This document shows positions 1 through 8,017 of a DNA stretch of 64,000 nucleotides, in pieces. This stretch comes from Flavobacteriales bacterium (GTDB taxonomy: Bacteria; Bacteroidota; Bacteroidia; Flavobacteriales_F; PHOS-HE28): NCBI GenBank assembly GCA_016713875.1, contig JADJOI010000003.1:3162001-3226000 (forward strand), given 5' to 3'. The translations under genes and the position numbers were made by a program. Numbering within the stretch: position 1 is the first letter of the stretch; every line of letters starts with the position of its first letter. The notes under the pieces are model-generated. The model was not told where the DNA came from. It did not search any database and worked only from the letters and a program-made list of their open reading frames with translations.

Positions 1-30
1 AGCGCTGAGCGCAACGACGTATCGCCTTGT

Positions 31-50
31 CGGGCTCCCGAACGAGCCCG
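31..50. terminator. Small GC-rich hairpin at window edge
   Basis: CGGGCTC pairs with GAGCCCG around a 6-nt loop. There is no T-run, so it is only a possible terminator of a gene left of the window, or a chance fold. Confidence 0.25.
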
Positions 51-57
51 CCGGTGA

Positions 58-65
58 TACCTTGG
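58..65 (+). promoter_or_regulatory. Bacteroidota -7 promoter element before xseA
   Basis: TACCTTGG matches TAnnTTTG at all but one position and lies just before the xseA start region. It would put the transcript start near position 70, which favours the ATG at 77 over the upstream TTG at 62 or ATG at 68. Confidence 0.45.
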
Positions 66-76
66 GCATGTCCCCC

Positions 77-1399
77 ATGCCCGCCCCCACCGATCCCCGC
101 ACCGTGTACGGGCTGGCCCAGCTGGCGCGCGCGGTGCAGCGGCAGATCGAAGCGGCCGCCGGGGGCCGCACCTTCTGGGTGCGCGCCGAGCTGGCCGGCC
201 TGAAGGTGAACCGCCACGCCTACCTGGAGCTGGTGGAGCACCGCGGCGGGGCGCGCGTGGCCGTGATGCGCGGCGTGATCTGGCAGGACACCCTGGCCCG
301 CATCCGCACCGGCCTGGGCGCCGAGGCCGATGCCATCCTGAAGGAGGGCGTGGAGATCCTGTTCGAGGCCCGCACCACCTACCACCTGGTCTTCGGTCTC
401 AGCCTGGTGATCGAAGCGGTGGATCCGGCCTTCAACCTGGGCGCCCTGGAGCGCCGCAAGCAGGCCACCCTGGCCACCTTGGAGCACGAGGGCCTGCTGG
501 ACCTCAACCGCACCCTGCCCGTGCCGCGCGTGATGCAGCGCATCGCGCTGGTGACCTCGGTGGGCTCGGCCGCCCACGCCGACTTCACCCGCCACCTGGC
601 CGACAACGAGCACGGCTTCCGCTTCCATGTGCAGGTGTTCCACACCGCCGTGCAGGGCGACAACGCCGCCTACGAGCTGGGCCGTGCCGTGGCCCGCATC
701 GACCCCGCGCGCTTCGATGCGGTGGTGCTGGTGCGCGGCGGCGGCAGCAAGCTCGATCTGGAGGCGTACAACGACCTGGCGCTCGCGCGGGCGGTGGCGC
801 GCCTGCCCCTGCCGGTGCTCACCGGCATCGGCCACGACGTGGACATCACCGTCATCGACCGCCTGGCCAATCGCCCCTTCAAGACCCCCACCGACGTGGC
901 CGACCACCTGGTGGACCACGCGCACGGCTTCGCGCAGGCGCTGCTGGACCGCATGACGGCCCTGCGGCATCAGGTGTTCGCGGCCTTCGCCGACCACCGC
1001 ACGGCCTTGCACGCGCGGCAGGGCCGGCTGGCGCACGCGGCGGCGGCGCGCGTGGGCACCGAACGGCGCCGGGTGGATGGTGCCGTTCGGGAGCTGGTCT
1101 CCGCGCCTGTTCGCCGCCTGCGGCAGGTGGAGCGCGTGCGGCTAGCGGAGGCCGGGGCGCTCGTGGCCCGGTCGGCGCAACAGGGCCTGCACCTGATGGC
1201 CAGCCACCTGCGCGGGCTCGAGGACGCTATCGGGCTGCTGCGCCCGGAGAAACTGCTGCTGCGGGGCTTCAGCATCACCCGCCTGCACGGTGCCGCAGTG
1301 AACGATGCGGCGGCCCTGCGCCCCGGCGACGAGGTGGTGACGACCTTTGCGCACGGGACCACCCGGAGCACCATCACCGCCGTGGAGCACGATGGCTGA
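77..1399 (+). CDS. xseA: Exodeoxyribonuclease VII large subunit
   Basis: Catalytic subunit of exonuclease VII, the cytoplasmic enzyme that degrades single-stranded DNA into oligonucleotides in both directions during repair. The 440-residue protein has the family order: an N-terminal OB-fold (about residues 5-110, with WVRAELAGLKVN), a central catalytic region with the conserved segments ALVTSVGSAAHADF, VLVRGGGSKLDLEAYND and TGIGHDVDITVID, then a long helical arm of Arg/Ala/His-rich sequence and a C-terminal segment with RGFSITR. The length is normal for the family. The start at 77 is preferred because of the -7 element at 58-65; ATG 68 is the alternative. It overlaps xseB by 8 nt, so the two subunits are probably translated together. 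Confidence 0.95.
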   Translation: MPAPTDPRTVYGLAQLARAVQRQIEAAAGGRTFWVRAELAGLKVNRHAYLELVEHRGGARVAVMRGVIWQDTLARIRTGLGAEADAILKEGVEILFEARTTYHLVFGLSLVIEAVDPAFNLGALERRKQATLATLEHEGLLDLNRTLPVPRVMQRIALVTSVGSAAHADFTRHLADNEHGFRFHVQVFHTAVQGDNAAYELGRAVARIDPARFDAVVLVRGGGSKLDLEAYNDLALARAVARLPLPVLTGIGHDVDITVIDRLANRPFKTPTDVADHLVDHAHGFAQALLDRMTALRHQVFAAFADHRTALHARQGRLAHAAAARVGTERRRVDGAVRELVSAPVRRLRQVERVRLAEAGALVARSAQQGLHLMASHLRGLEDAIGLLRPEKLLLRGFSITRLHGAAVNDAAALRPGDEVVTTFAHGTTRSTITAVEHDG

Positions 1400-1595
1400 C
1401 GAGCGACTCACCTACGACACCGCCTACGCCGAACTGGAGGCCATCATGCGCGACCTGCAGGAGGACCGCATCGGGGTGGACGAGCTCACCGCCAAGGTGA
1501 GGCGCGCCGTGGAACTGGTGGCCTTCTGCAACGCCCTGCTGCGGTCCACCGAGGAGGAGGTGGAGCGCATCGTGAAGCAGCTGGGCCAAGGCTGA
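1392..1595 (+). CDS. xseB: Exodeoxyribonuclease VII small subunit
   Basis: A 67-residue helical protein that binds the long arm of XseA to form exonuclease VII. The sequence YDTAYAELEAIMRDLQ, followed by an acidic helix and ALLRSTEEEVERIV, is the typical XseB pattern (short two-helix coiled coil). The ATG lies inside the last codons of xseA, an 8-nt overlap in a different frame, which fixes the start and supports coupled translation of the two subunits. Confidence 0.93.
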   Translation: MADERLTYDTAYAELEAIMRDLQEDRIGVDELTAKVRRAVELVAFCNALLRSTEEEVERIVKQLGQG

Positions 1596-1681
1596 GGGCA
1601 CCCCACAGGGGAATGTTGATCATCGCTCGTGCGCACCCCTGCGGCCGGGGCGGTGTGCGCTGGACCTTCGCGGCGCTTTCC

Positions 1682-2050
1682 ATGACCGACCGCTCCACCG
1701 TTCTGCTGCTCGACCGCCTGAAGGCCCTGGGCACCCGCAAAGTCCGTTTCGCCTACGATGTGCGGGGCCACAGCTACGTCACCACCGGCGTGGTGGCGCC
1801 CTACGCCCCGGAGAGCGGCCGCGAGGAGGGCACCGACCTGGGCGCCGTGCTGCGCCACGCGCTGGAGCACGACGGGGTGGTGAGCGGCGTGCGCGGTGCC
1901 GACGGGCGGGTGCGGTTCACCAGCTGCCGCCTGTTCACCGACGTGCACAATGCCGTGGTGTTCGCGCGGGCGCAGCGGCAGCCGGCGGTGTACAACTGGA
2001 ACCGCGAGGAGGAGGTGGGGGTGGAAGGGGTGGCGTACCCACTCCCCTGA
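1682..2050 (+). CDS. Hypothetical protein
   Basis: A 122-residue soluble protein that I do not recognise. It has no signal peptide or membrane helix. Visible segments are KVRFAYDVRGHSYVTTGVV and a C-terminal region rich in Val, Arg and acidic residues. An upstream in-frame ATG at 1613 would add 23 residues of low-quality Arg/Gly-rich sequence, so the ATG at 1682 is preferred; GACCTTCG 14 nt upstream resembles the -7 element seen elsewhere in the window. It follows xseB by 86 nt and may be read from the same transcript. Function unknown. Confidence 0.55.
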   Translation: MTDRSTVLLLDRLKALGTRKVRFAYDVRGHSYVTTGVVAPYAPESGREEGTDLGAVLRHALEHDGVVSGVRGADGRVRFTSCRLFTDVHNAVVFARAQRQPAVYNWNREEEVGVEGVAYPLP

Positions 2051-2100
2051 TCCACCCCGTCCCTACCCCCGTTCGCACGACCAGGTACCGGTTCCGCACG

Positions 2101-2126
2101 GGATCAAGGGCGCTTCGCCCTGATCC
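2101..2126 (+). terminator. Inverted repeat between hypothetical gene and PAP2 gene
   Basis: GGATCA(A)GGGCG pairs with CGCCCTGATCC, one bulged A and a very short loop. There is no T-run. It may end the xseAB-side transcript; the next gene has its own -7-like element (TAGGTTGC, 2130-2137) directly after it. Confidence 0.4.
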
Positions 2127-2154
2127 ACCTAGGTTGCTGGACCATCCCTGTTCC

Positions 2155-3621
2155 ATGCGCACGCCCGTTCCCGCCCTTGTGCTCCTGCTCGCCGCCTGTG
2201 GCGCCCGTCCGTCCGCCGACACGACCGCACCGCCCGACCGCGGCCCGCTGGGGCGCGACAACATGGCCTACCGCTGGGGCAGTGTGGCCCTGGAGGGCAC
2301 CGCCAACGACACGGAGAACAACAAACCGCGCCCGCCGGTGAACAGCCGTATGCTGGCCCTGCCGATGATCGCGCAGTTCGACGCCTGGAGCCGGTACGAC
2401 AGCGTGGCCGAGCCGGTGCATCTGAAGGCTGAACGGCGTCCTGCGGCGGAGCGGATCCTCGCCAACAAGGAGAAGGCCATCAGCTACGCGGTATGCCGCA
2501 CGCTGTGTGTGGTGTATCCGGCGGACAGTGCGCTCTTCCTGGGCCGATTGAAGGAGTTCGGCTACGACCCCGACGACCGCAGTCTGGACCCCGCCACCCC
2601 GCAGGGCATCGGCAACTTGGCGGCACGCGCGGTCATCGAGGCCCGCAAGGACGACGGCAGCAACATGTTCGGCACGGACCCCCGCGCGGACACGCTCTAT
2701 GGCGACTACACGCACTACACGCCGGTGAACCCGCCGGACAAGTTGAACGACATCGACCGCTGGCAGCCCAAGTACTTCACCCTGGAGGGCAGGCGATGGG
2801 CGCCGGGATGCCTGGCGCCACACTGGGGTCATGTGCGGCCCTTCGCGCTGGACAGCGCCGGCCAGTTGCGCCCGCCCGCCCCGCCGGTGATGGGCGACAG
2901 CCTGCTGGAGGCCCAGGTGCGCGAGGTGGTGGTTCTGCAGGCCGCCCTCACCAACGAGCAGAAGGCGCTGGTGGAGTTCATGCGCGACGGGCCCCGCAGC
3001 GTGCAGCAGGCGGGCCACTGGCTCATCTTCGCCCGTGACGTCAGCGTGCGCGACAAGCACGACCTGGACCGGGACGTGCTGATGTACTTCCTCGTCACCA
3101 CCACGGCCATGGACTGCTTCATCGCCTGCTGGGACGCCAAGATGTTCTACGACAACAGCCGGCCCTACCAGCAGGTGCACGCCCTCCTGGGCGACGAGGA
3201 CATCGTGGGCTGGGGCGGCCCGCACAAGGGCATGCTGAAGATGAAGGGCCGTGACTGGCGACCCTATTCACCGGACTACTTCCTGTGCCCGCCCTTCCCG
3301 GCCTATCCCAGCGGCCACAGCACGGTGAGCGGGGGCTGCAGCAGGGCGCTCGAACTGTTCACCGGCAGCGACCGGTACGGGGCCCAGGTACGGCTGCTGC
3401 CGGGCTGGCTCACCGAGCCGGGCATCACGCAGGACAGCATCACGCTGGACTTCCCCACCTTCAGCAGCACGGCCGAGCAGGCGGGCTTCAGCCGGGTGTT
3501 GGGCGGCTACCACATCGAGTTCGACAACGTGGAGGGCCTGGAGCTGGGGCGCCGGGTGGCGGAGGTCACCTTCGCCAAATGCAAGGCCCACATCGATGGG
3601 CGCGCCAAGCCGGAGGCCTGA
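2155..3621 (+). CDS. Vanadium haloperoxidase-type PAP2 lipoprotein
   Basis: A 488-residue secreted phosphatase/haloperoxidase-family protein. The N-terminus is a lipoprotein signal with lipobox LLAAC-G, so it is probably anchored in the membrane by a lipidated Cys at residue about 16. The C-terminal half carries the complete active-site signature shared by PAP2 acid phosphatases and vanadium haloperoxidases: KMFYDNSRP (K-x6-RP), YPSGHSTVSG (PSGH) and SRVLGGYHIEFD (SR-x3-G-x-H-x3-D). These residues bind phosphate or vanadate in known family members. The large N-terminal region (about residues 20-320) is the expanded type seen in bacterial haloperoxidase-like proteins. Sequence alone does not decide between phosphatase and haloperoxidase activity. 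It converges with ybeY, 12 nt away. Confidence 0.85.
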   Translation: MRTPVPALVLLLAACGARPSADTTAPPDRGPLGRDNMAYRWGSVALEGTANDTENNKPRPPVNSRMLALPMIAQFDAWSRYDSVAEPVHLKAERRPAAERILANKEKAISYAVCRTLCVVYPADSALFLGRLKEFGYDPDDRSLDPATPQGIGNLAARAVIEARKDDGSNMFGTDPRADTLYGDYTHYTPVNPPDKLNDIDRWQPKYFTLEGRRWAPGCLAPHWGHVRPFALDSAGQLRPPAPPVMGDSLLEAQVREVVVLQAALTNEQKALVEFMRDGPRSVQQAGHWLIFARDVSVRDKHDLDRDVLMYFLVTTTAMDCFIACWDAKMFYDNSRPYQQVHALLGDEDIVGWGGPHKGMLKMKGRDWRPYSPDYFLCPPFPAYPSGHSTVSGGCSRALELFTGSDRYGAQVRLLPGWLTEPGITQDSITLDFPTFSSTAEQAGFSRVLGGYHIEFDNVEGLELGRRVAEVTFAKCKAHIDGRAKPEA

Positions 3622-3633
3622 CCGAACGGGCCC

Positions 3634-4056
3634 TTAGTCGAGCCAGGCGAGGTACTTGTCCTCCAGGGCGCGCATGGCGGCCTTCTGCGCCTTGGTGCGG
3701 TCGGTGTGGCCCAGCAGGTGCAGCAGGCCGTGCACCATCACGCGGTGCAGTTCGTGCCGGGCGCTGACGCCGTACTCCGCGGCGTTCTCCCTGATCCGCT
3801 CAAGGCTCATCAGCACATCGCCGTTGGCGCCGTTGCTGCTCTCCACCGGGAAGGTGATGACGTCGGTGTGGTCGTCGTGCCGCAGGTAGGTGCGGTTGTA
3901 GGCCAGCAGGGCCTTGGAGCCCATGGCCACGAAGCACACGCGGTCGATGCGGCTGCCGTGGTCGGCGGCCACGCGCTGCAGCCAGTGGCGCAGGCGCGTA
4001 CGGTCGCGGAAAGGGTCGGGGACGTCCTGGACGAGGAAGGTGACCGGGTGGGCCAT
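3634..4056 (-). CDS. ybeY: rRNA maturation endoribonuclease YbeY
   Basis: A 140-residue zinc-dependent endoribonuclease that takes part in 16S rRNA 3'-end maturation and ribosome quality control. The zinc motif HGLLHLLGHTD near the C-terminus (three His, with Asp in the usual last position) is diagnostic, and DVITFPVE is the conserved segment before it. The ATG at 4056 overlaps the stop of the upstream ATPase gene by one base (TGATG), so I chose it over a GTG one codon earlier. It is the last gene of the DUF4175 - ATPase - ybeY operon in this window; mnmG, often next in Flavobacteriia, is not here. Confidence 0.95.
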   Translation of the reverse strand: MAHPVTFLVQDVPDPFRDRTRLRHWLQRVAADHGSRIDRVCFVAMGSKALLAYNRTYLRHDDHTDVITFPVESSNGANGDVLMSLERIRENAAEYGVSARHELHRVMVHGLLHLLGHTDRTKAQKAAMRALEDKYLAWLD

Positions 4057-4493
4057 CACTCCTTCACGGCGGCGGTGCTGAAGGCCATGGCCACGGTGGC
4101 GCCGTTGTCGCTGAAGGCGATGTCGTCGGCCAGGGCGCGCATCAGGAAGACGCCGCGTCCGTGGGGCTTCTCGATGTTCTCCGGGTCGGTGGGGTCGGGC
4201 AGATGATCATGGTCGAAGCCCGCACCCTGGTCCTTCACCACGAAGACCACGCGGTCGCTGTCCACGAGGTAGCCCACGGTGACCTGCTTGGAGGCGTCCT
4301 GCCGGTTGCCATGGTGGATGGCGTTGTTCACCGCCTCGGTGAGGGCGATGAGGATGTTGCCGTAGTGCGACTCGTGCACCTGCAGCCGGCCGCACACATC
4401 ATCGATCATCTTCTCCACCAGGGCGATGTTCTCCGCCCGGCTGGGGAAGTCGATCCGCTCGGTGAACTGGACGTCCTCGGTCAGCGCCGTCAT
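4056..4493 (-). CDS. Anti-sigma-type (RsbW/SpoIIAB-like) ATP-binding protein
   Basis: A 145-residue protein formed of a single GHKL/HATPase_c domain. The N box ALTEAVNNAIHHGN, G1 box VKDQGAGFDHDHLPD and G2 box HGRGVFLMRAL are all present, as in serine-kinase anti-sigma factors such as SpoIIAB and RsbW. There is no membrane or sensor domain. The partner is unknown and no anti-anti-sigma gene is seen nearby. It sits 8 nt after the DUF4175 gene and overlaps ybeY, and this three-gene order is one I know from Flavobacteriia genomes. Kinase or anti-sigma activity is inferred from the fold only. Confidence 0.85.
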   Translation of the reverse strand: MTALTEDVQFTERIDFPSRAENIALVEKMIDDVCGRLQVHESHYGNILIALTEAVNNAIHHGNRQDASKQVTVGYLVDSDRVVFVVKDQGAGFDHDHLPDPTDPENIEKPHGRGVFLMRALADDIAFSDNGATVAMAFSTAAVKE

Positions 4494-4501
4494 CGCTTGG
4501 T

Positions 4502-7500
4502 TCAGGGTGTGTCAAAAGTACCGAAATAGTCGTTCACACGGTCCCGGTAGTACGGCTTGAGGCCGGCGGGCACGGTGCGCAACAGTTCGGCCTCGCGGGC
4601 CTTGCGCTGCTGGTAGTCGAAGAAGCGTGCGGGGTCCTCGGCGGGCCGTTCGCGGCCTTCGTTGCTGGTGCGCTTCTGGTCAAGTTCACGTTCGCGCTCG
4701 GCCTTCTCGGCCTCCAGCAGGCGGGTCATGATGTCCTGCTGGCGGCGCAGGGTCTCGGGGGTGATGTTCTTGTTGACGATGTCCTTCTCCTGGCGCTCCA
4801 TCTGCTCGGCCAGTTTGTTGAGGCCGTTGCCGGCGCCGCTGCCGTCCTTGTTGAGCTCCTGGGCCATGCGCTGCATCTCCTTGCGGATGGCGGCCTGCTG
4901 GGCGGCGAGCTGGGCCAGCTGCTGGCTCATGCCCATGCCCGGGGTCTTGCCGCCGGGATTCTGCTGCCCGGGCTTCTCGCCCTTCTTCTTGCCCTCCTCC
5001 ATGGCCTTGCGCATGGCGTCGAGCTGTTTCTGCATGGCCTCCTGCTGGGCCTTCATCTTGGCCATGCTGGGCTTCTTGCCCTGGCCGCTGCCCGTGCCGC
5101 CCGGCTTGTTGCACTGGCCGTTGCCCTGCATCTGGCTCTGCATCTGCTGCTGCATCTGTTGCAGGGCCTCGTCCAGCAGCAGGGCCAGGTTGTTCAGGGC
5201 GGTCATGGCGCGCTGCTGGTCCTCGGCGGCCATGGGCTTGTGGCGTTCGTTGGCGCGCGCCTCGCCCACATGCTCCAGGGCCTCGTCCATGTGGCCGTTC
5301 ACCGCGTTCATCTCCCGGTTCACCGTGCCCTGGATCTGCGGCACGCGTTTGCTGAGGGCGAAGAGGCTGTCCTCGATCACCTTGGCGCTGCTGCGCAGTT
5401 CGCGCTGTTCGCGGCCCAGTTCCAGGAAGCGCGGGTCGCGCACGCCGGTGGCCTTCAGCCCGTCCATCACCCGCTCCTGGTCGAAGCTCAGCTCCACGAT
5501 GTTCTCCAGCAGCTGGCGCAGCGCGTCCATGTCCTCCTCCTGTTGTTGTTGCTGGCCGCTCTGCATGGCGCTCTTCATCTGGAAGGCCATCTGCTTCATC
5601 TGGTCGGAGGCGTTCTGTTGGCTCTGGCCGGCCTTCTGGTTCTGTTTCTTGTCCAGCTGCTCGCTGCTCTGCTGCTGCTGCTGCTGGATCTGCTCCTCGG
5701 TGGGGGCGGTGTCCGGCAGGTCCAGGGGCTTCTCCAGCTCCTGGTTCTTCTTCTCCAGCTCGTCCACCTGTTCGCGGATGTCCTCGAAGGCCTTGTTCAG
5801 CGAATCCTGCCGCTGCTGCAGCTCGTCCTGGGGCTGATCGCCGGCCTTGGTGTCCTCGGCCAGCTTCTCCTGTTCCTCGGCCAGCTTCTCCAGCTGCTCG
5901 GCGATGTCCTCGGCTCGCTGTTCCACCTCCATCTGCTTGAAGAGCTCCAGGCTGCGGTCGAGCTCCTTCTCGATGTCCTCCTGGCTCATCTTCATCTCGT
6001 CCAGCTTGTCGAGCAGCTTCTCCTTGTCCAGCTTGTCGAGCATCTCCTGCATCTGGCGGTAGAGCTCCTTCATCTCCTCGCTCAGCACGTCCTCGAAGAG
6101 CTCCTGCAGGCGCTGCTGCTTCTCCAGCACGCGCTCGTCCACTTGGCGGAACTCCTGCTGCTGCTGTTGCTGCTGGCGCAGCTGTTCGGTGGAGCGTTCG
6201 ATGTTGCGTTCCAGTTGCTTCTGGCGGTCGAGCAGCTTCTGCATGCGCTGCTGGTCCTGCCAGTCGGGCTGCTTCTTGTCCAGCAGGTCGCGGCGCATGC
6301 GGTCCAGTTCGCGCTGCAGGTCCTGGGCCTCCTTGATGCCCTGCTTGAGGTCCTGGGCGATGGCCTCGCTCTGTTCGGCGCGCTGCTGGGCGAGGGCCTC
6401 CAGGGTGGGCGCTTCGAAGACCAGGGTGGCGCTGCGGGTGCGTTTGGCGCCGTTCACCCCGTCGTTGTCCCACACCTCGAACCAGTACTCCACCTTGTCG
6501 CCGGGCTGCAGGGGCAGGTCGATGAGGTCCCAGGCGTGGAGGAACTCCTGGCGCACCTGCCGGCGGTCCACGGAAAGGTCCTGCACGCCCTCGCGCCGGT
6601 CGGCGGGCACGCTGTCGCCGCCGGTGATGAAGCGGTAGGCGAACTGCAGGCGGGTGAAGCCGTGGTCGTCGCCGATGGTGCCGCGGAAGTAGCGGCGCTT
6701 GAGGGCGGCGCTGTCCACGCGCTCCTCCACGGCGATGGTGGGGTGCAGGTCGGGCACCACCTCGATGCGATGGTCGGGGGCGTCGGCGGGGCCACGCTCG
6801 CCGTGGCGCGGCAGCATGCGGTAGGTGAGCGGTTGCAGCACGCGCCGGCTGGCGGCGAAGCGGTCGTTCTCCGCGGGGCTCAGCCGGTAGGTGCTGTCGG
6901 CGAAGGCCAGGTCGAGCTGCTGGGCGCTGCGGGTGCCGATGCTCCAGGTGAGGCGGCTGCCCGCGGGCACGGTGGCGTCGCCAGCGGTGCGCAGCTGCTC
7001 CTTGGGCAGGCCCAGGTAGGCGGGCGGTTCCACGGTGAGCACCACATCGAGCACGGCGGGGTCGGGCATCACCGTGAGCAGGAAGTCCTCGCTGGTGAAG
7101 CCCTCGGCGGTGAGCTGGAAGGGCGTGTCGCGCCCCACGTTGCGGAAGCGGTGGCGGAAGCGGCCCACGCCGTCCTTCACCAGGGGGATGGCGCGCCCAT
7201 CGACCAGCACATCCACCTGCTGGGGCAGCACGGCGCCCTCCACGGCCACCTCCAGGTCGAAGTCCTGCTGCTCGGGCACCTCCAGGCCGGGGTTGCGCAC
7301 CACGAATCGGAAGGGCGCCTCCGGAGCGAAGGAGCTGCCGTGGCGGATGAGGCGCTGCGTGGGGCCGGAGATGAAGGAGGGGGCGGCCACCAGCAGGAGG
7401 AGCAGCACCAACAGCGGGGGCAGGGCGAAGCGGAGGTAGCGCGTGTTGCGGCGCAGGTCGATGGCGTTGGCGAAGGGGATGGGCCCCAGTTCGCGGCTGC

Positions 7501-7906
7501 GCTGGGCGATGCTGGCCTCGATGAGGTCGCGGTGACGGGGGTCGTGCGCGGCCTGGTCCTTCAGCTGCAGGGTGTTCAGCAGCTTATCCTTCACCTCCCC
7601 GAAGTGGGCGCCGATCATGCGGGCGGCCTCGGCGTGGCTGATCACCGGTCCCAGGCGGAAGAGCTTCACCAACGGCCAGGCGATGAAGCGCGCGAGCACG
7701 GCCGCTGCGGCCAGCAGGTAACCGTAGAAGAGCGCGGTGCGCACGCCGGTGCCGAAGCGGCCCACGGCCTCGAGCCCCGCGGCCAGCAGATAGGCCAGCA
7801 CCAGCAGGCCCACGCTGTACAGGGCCCCGCGCAGCAGCTGGTCCTTGTAGTACTTGCGCGTGAACGCGTCGAGCTTGGCGATCAGCAGGTCGTGGTCGGG
7901 GGCCAT
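4502..7906 (-). CDS. DUF4175 family giant coiled-coil membrane protein
   Basis: A 1134-residue protein of the DUF4175 type found in Bacteroidota. It has two N-terminal membrane helices (about residues 26-46 and 56-77) and a third at about 157-177, followed by beta-rich periplasmic-looking sequence with PPAYLGLPKEQL and KVEYWFEVWDNDG segments up to about residue 500. The remaining 600 residues are very rich in Gln, Glu, Leu, Lys and Met and form long coiled coils with runs of Gln. The function is not established. It heads the operon with the anti-sigma-type ATPase (8-nt gap) and ybeY. A -7 element (TACCTTTA) lies 28 nt upstream. The opposite strand is open over most of its length because of the Gln/Glu-rich codons; that frame gives poly-Leu/Val/His and is not a gene. 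Confidence 0.85.
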   Translation of the reverse strand: MAPDHDLLIAKLDAFTRKYYKDQLLRGALYSVGLLVLAYLLAAGLEAVGRFGTGVRTALFYGYLLAAAAVLARFIAWPLVKLFRLGPVISHAEAARMIGAHFGEVKDKLLNTLQLKDQAAHDPRHRDLIEASIAQRSRELGPIPFANAIDLRRNTRYLRFALPPLLVLLLLLVAAPSFISGPTQRLIRHGSSFAPEAPFRFVVRNPGLEVPEQQDFDLEVAVEGAVLPQQVDVLVDGRAIPLVKDGVGRFRHRFRNVGRDTPFQLTAEGFTSEDFLLTVMPDPAVLDVVLTVEPPAYLGLPKEQLRTAGDATVPAGSRLTWSIGTRSAQQLDLAFADSTYRLSPAENDRFAASRRVLQPLTYRMLPRHGERGPADAPDHRIEVVPDLHPTIAVEERVDSAALKRRYFRGTIGDDHGFTRLQFAYRFITGGDSVPADRREGVQDLSVDRRQVRQEFLHAWDLIDLPLQPGDKVEYWFEVWDNDGVNGAKRTRSATLVFEAPTLEALAQQRAEQSEAIAQDLKQGIKEAQDLQRELDRMRRDLLDKKQPDWQDQQRMQKLLDRQKQLERNIERSTEQLRQQQQQQQEFRQVDERVLEKQQRLQELFEDVLSEEMKELYRQMQEMLDKLDKEKLLDKLDEMKMSQEDIEKELDRSLELFKQMEVEQRAEDIAEQLEKLAEEQEKLAEDTKAGDQPQDELQQRQDSLNKAFEDIREQVDELEKKNQELEKPLDLPDTAPTEEQIQQQQQQSSEQLDKKQNQKAGQSQQNASDQMKQMAFQMKSAMQSGQQQQQEEDMDALRQLLENIVELSFDQERVMDGLKATGVRDPRFLELGREQRELRSSAKVIEDSLFALSKRVPQIQGTVNREMNAVNGHMDEALEHVGEARANERHKPMAAEDQQRAMTALNNLALLLDEALQQMQQQMQSQMQGNGQCNKPGGTGSGQGKKPSMAKMKAQQEAMQKQLDAMRKAMEEGKKKGEKPGQQNPGGKTPGMGMSQQLAQLAAQQAAIRKEMQRMAQELNKDGSGAGNGLNKLAEQMERQEKDIVNKNITPETLRRQQDIMTRLLEAEKAERERELDQKRTSNEGRERPAEDPARFFDYQQRKAREAELLRTVPAGLKPYYRDRVNDYFGTFDTP

Positions 7907-7933
7907 CGGCGGTGGCGCGGGCGCGCCGTGGTG

Positions 7934-7941
7934 TAAAGGTA
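7934..7941 (-). promoter_or_regulatory. -7 promoter element before DUF4175 operon
   Basis: On the minus strand TACCTTTA, 28 nt before the ATG at 7906; one mismatch to TAnnTTTG. Confidence 0.45.
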
Positions 7942-8017
7942 GGGGAGCCGCCAGGGGGCGCGGCCCGCCATCAGTACACCGCAGGGTGTTAAAAGGATCG
8001 AAGGGTGGGCGGACGGT

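Noticed and set aside
5159..7936. A 925-codon open frame on the plus strand antisense to the DUF4175 gene
   Set aside because: Its translation is dominated by Leu, Val, His, Gln and Gly, as expected when Gln/Glu/Lys-rich GC-rich codons are read backwards. No domain is visible, and the minus-strand gene is strongly supported.
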